A stretch of 14,986 nucleotides of DNA from Gammaproteobacteria bacterium RIFCSPHIGHO2_12_FULL_37_34 (lineage in GTDB: Bacteria; Pseudomonadota; Gammaproteobacteria; DSM-16500): assembly GCA_001801495.1 (NCBI GenBank), contig MGXW01000116.1, positions 1 to 14,986 of the forward strand, given 5' to 3'. Positions 13,355 through 14,986 of this stretch are shown here, in pieces (positions within the stretch are counted from its first letter, which is position 1; the number at the start of each line of letters is the position of its first letter). The notes beneath the pieces are model-generated. The model saw only the letters and a list, made by a program, of their open reading frames with translations. It ran no database searches and was not told the origin of the DNA. The position numbers were made by a program, and so were the translations under genes.

Positions 13355-14986
13355 TGCAAAATAAGAGAGCTGAGCTTACCATTACCCAGCGAATAAATGA
13401 AATTGAACAAGCTTATGCGGATAAAAATAAGCTGGTAGATGAATTTTTGGAATATGCTCGTCAGAAGTTTCCAATAACGGTTGATGAACAAGGCGGTCAT
13501 ATTATTCATCAGGATGGCTATGTCACTTTTTTGTGGAGAGGTAATTCTAAATCTAACCCTATATCTTTATCATGTGAACTTAATAATTATGTTAAGTCTT
13601 TTAAATTAAAAAACATTGAAGGAACTAATCTTTACTATCTTACTAGCGATAAGCCATTGCCAAACGACCTGCGCACAGGGTATGTAATCGATTATGATTT
13701 CGATCATTATGATGAAAAAATTAGAATACTCGAAATGCCAGATAAACCTGAACAACCCTTTATTCCTGATCAAAAAAAATTAACCGTAACCGAACAAGAA
13801 GAACTCATGTACTTGAAGCCAATTTTAATAGCTAAACAGCTCGCGAGGATTGAAAATGAAAAAAAAATACTCAATAAAGAAAAAAAAGAACTTACAGCTG
13901 AAAAATTACGTTTTTCAAAAATCAGATTTGAATCTGCGGATATAGAAAAAATAAAATCAATTGAAAAAGAAATTATATCAATAGAAAATAAAATTAAATC
14001 AATAGAAGATTGGGAAGAAAGATTGGATAAGAAAAAGAACAACATTATTGCTAATAAAGAAAATTTTCCAACCACATCAATTGAACTAGCAGAATTACAA
14101 TTATTAAAAATAGAACGAGATAAACGATGGATTGAGATTTCTTTGCCAGCTGAAAGCAAATTTTCTGGAAAAAAAGTTTGGATACATCTTCCAGAAGGCT
14201 ATAAAGAAAACAATAATACCGCTTATCCTTTGTTATTATTGCTAGATGGGCATCGACAGCAAACCGTTATGTCGATTCCTGCTATTATGGATAACATGAT
14301 GAAAGCTAATAAGATAAAACCCACTATTACTATTTTGCTTGAAGAAGCAAAACCACACACGCCTGGTCAACCAGAAGATGGTGAACAAAGCGAGCGATTT
14401 AAAGAATATGATTGTAATCCAGAATTTACAGAATTTGTTGGAAAAGAATTGATAGATATCATTCAGCAAGAGTTGCAAAAACACCGAGTATCGATTATAG
14501 ACGACCCTCAATTTAGAATCATAGGAGGATTTAGTATTGGAGGTTTAGCAGCTTTGTATACTGGCCTTAAAAATCCTAATATATTTGGTCACGTTATTGC
14601 GCAATCACCTGCAATATGGAGACTTTATCTTGTTGATGAACTATCCCATGCCAAGCCAAATTTTAATTTAGCAGTCAAAGAATTTTCTGAGAAAAACGGA
14701 ATGATACATTTTGAGATCACTGTAGGTGAGCTTGAAACAAACGCAATGCGTAATGGAGAAAAAGGATTCTCTCCTACCATGCTGGAGAGTGTTAAAGAAT
14801 TTGTTAGAAAATACATGGCGGATGAGAATGGAAAAAAAGAAATTGATGGTATTGAAATTTCTTTTAGCATCCACATCAGCGGGCATAATTATAATTGTTG
14901 GCAAGGGTTATTGTCTGATAGTTTGATTAAAATATCGAATCAAGCTTTTCTCGAAAACTCAACTTCTGCGATTTTTAAAAAAATAA
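13354..14986 (+). CDS. Fes-like esterase (alpha/beta hydrolase) with coiled-coil insertion, 3' end cut by window
   Basis: An open frame of 544 codons starts at ATG 13354 (AGG nine bases upstream) and has no stop before the right edge. It has no signal peptide. Residues about 50-130 resemble the N-terminal domain of enterochelin esterase Fes (VTFLWRG 57-63, ending ILEMPDKPEQPF). Residues about 147-232 are a Lys/Glu-rich coiled coil. From about 255 the esterase D/Fes hydrolase domain follows: KKVWIHLPEG, LLLLLDGHRQQ, the nucleophile elbow GFSIG with S394, AQSPAIW, and the probable catalytic H511 in SGHNYNCWQGLLSDSL. E. coli Fes is about 400 aa and lacks the coiled coil. Fes hydrolyses ferric enterobactin in the cytosol, but no siderophore genes are nearby, so the substrate is unknown. 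The coding is very AT-rich, unlike miaA and mutL. Confidence 0.8.
   Translation, partial: MQNKRAELTITQRINEIEQAYADKNKLVDEFLEYARQKFPITVDEQGGHIIHQDGYVTFLWRGNSKSNPISLSCELNNYVKSFKLKNIEGTNLYYLTSDKPLPNDLRTGYVIDYDFDHYDEKIRILEMPDKPEQPFIPDQKKLTVTEQEELMYLKPILIAKQLARIENEKKILNKEKKELTAEKLRFSKIRFESADIEKIKSIEKEIISIENKIKSIEDWEERLDKKKNNIIANKENFPTTSIELAELQLLKIERDKRWIEISLPAESKFSGKKVWIHLPEGYKENNNTAYPLLLLLDGHRQQTVMSIPAIMDNMMKANKIKPTITILLEEAKPHTPGQPEDGEQSERFKEYDCNPEFTEFVGKELIDIIQQELQKHRVSIIDDPQFRIIGGFSIGGLAALYTGLKNPNIFGHVIAQSPAIWRLYLVDELSHAKPNFNLAVKEFSEKNGMIHFEITVGELETNAMRNGEKGFSPTMLESVKEFVRKYMADENGKKEIDGIEISFSIHISGHNYNCWQGLLSDSLIKISNQAFLENSTSAIFKKI

Noticed and set aside
13770..14904. Several minus-strand frames (13770-14159, 14242-14511, 14625-14904) rich in Phe, Ser and Ile
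   Set aside because: They are antisense to the AT-rich esterase gene; the plus frame is continuous for 544 codons and carries catalytic motifs.

Overview
The window is AT-rich DNA from a gammaproteobacterium. The core genes fit Legionellales-type relatives: nnr, tsaE, mutL and miaA in a conserved order, and an Orn of exactly the E. coli length. Ankyrin-type and coiled-coil accessory genes, two aromatic amino acid permeases and a decayed ATPase gene point to a host-associated bacterium of the Legionella/Coxiella/Rickettsiella kind. This assignment is inferred from gene content; no rRNA or other marker is present.

Layout. 1-599 (minus) is the 5' part of an unrecognised protein that runs off the left edge. 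667-1269 (minus) is plsY, followed divergently by orn (1347-1892, plus) with a good promoter. 1998-3200 and 3697-4902 (plus) are two paralogous TyrP/Mtr-type permeases. They are separated by about 500 bp holding a strong promoter next to a 19-bp direct repeat, and a leader of about 300 nt with two mutually exclusive hairpins. Downstream lie an alx/terC-family membrane protein (4939-5904), bifunctional nnr (5906-7393) and tsaE (7380-7832), closely spaced or overlapping like an operon. An ankyrin-type protein gene (7829-9484, minus) follows, then mutL (9645-11396) and miaA (11401-12327).

The right end is accessory. It has an internally deleted AAA+/DUF4143 ATPase remnant (12367-12630), an HD-domain phosphohydrolase of the YfbR/HDDC2 type (12673-13266, minus), and a large Fes-like esterase (13354 to the right edge) with a long coiled coil inserted in the linker between its two domains.

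In E. coli and many relatives the order is nnr-tsaE-amiB-mutL-miaA-hfq-hflX. Here amiB is missing and an opposite-strand ankyrin gene occupies its place. hfq-hflX is missing after miaA, where the ATPase remnant, HD gene and esterase lie instead. The housekeeping genes cover phospholipid synthesis (plsY), RNA turnover (orn), metabolite repair (nnr), tRNA A37 modification (tsaE, miaA) and mismatch repair (mutL, with an endonuclease-type motif). The most interesting points are the coiled-coil insertion in the Fes-like protein, the attenuator-like leader of the second permease, and the replacement of amiB by an ankyrin gene. No CRISPR array, IS element, rRNA or tRNA was seen.
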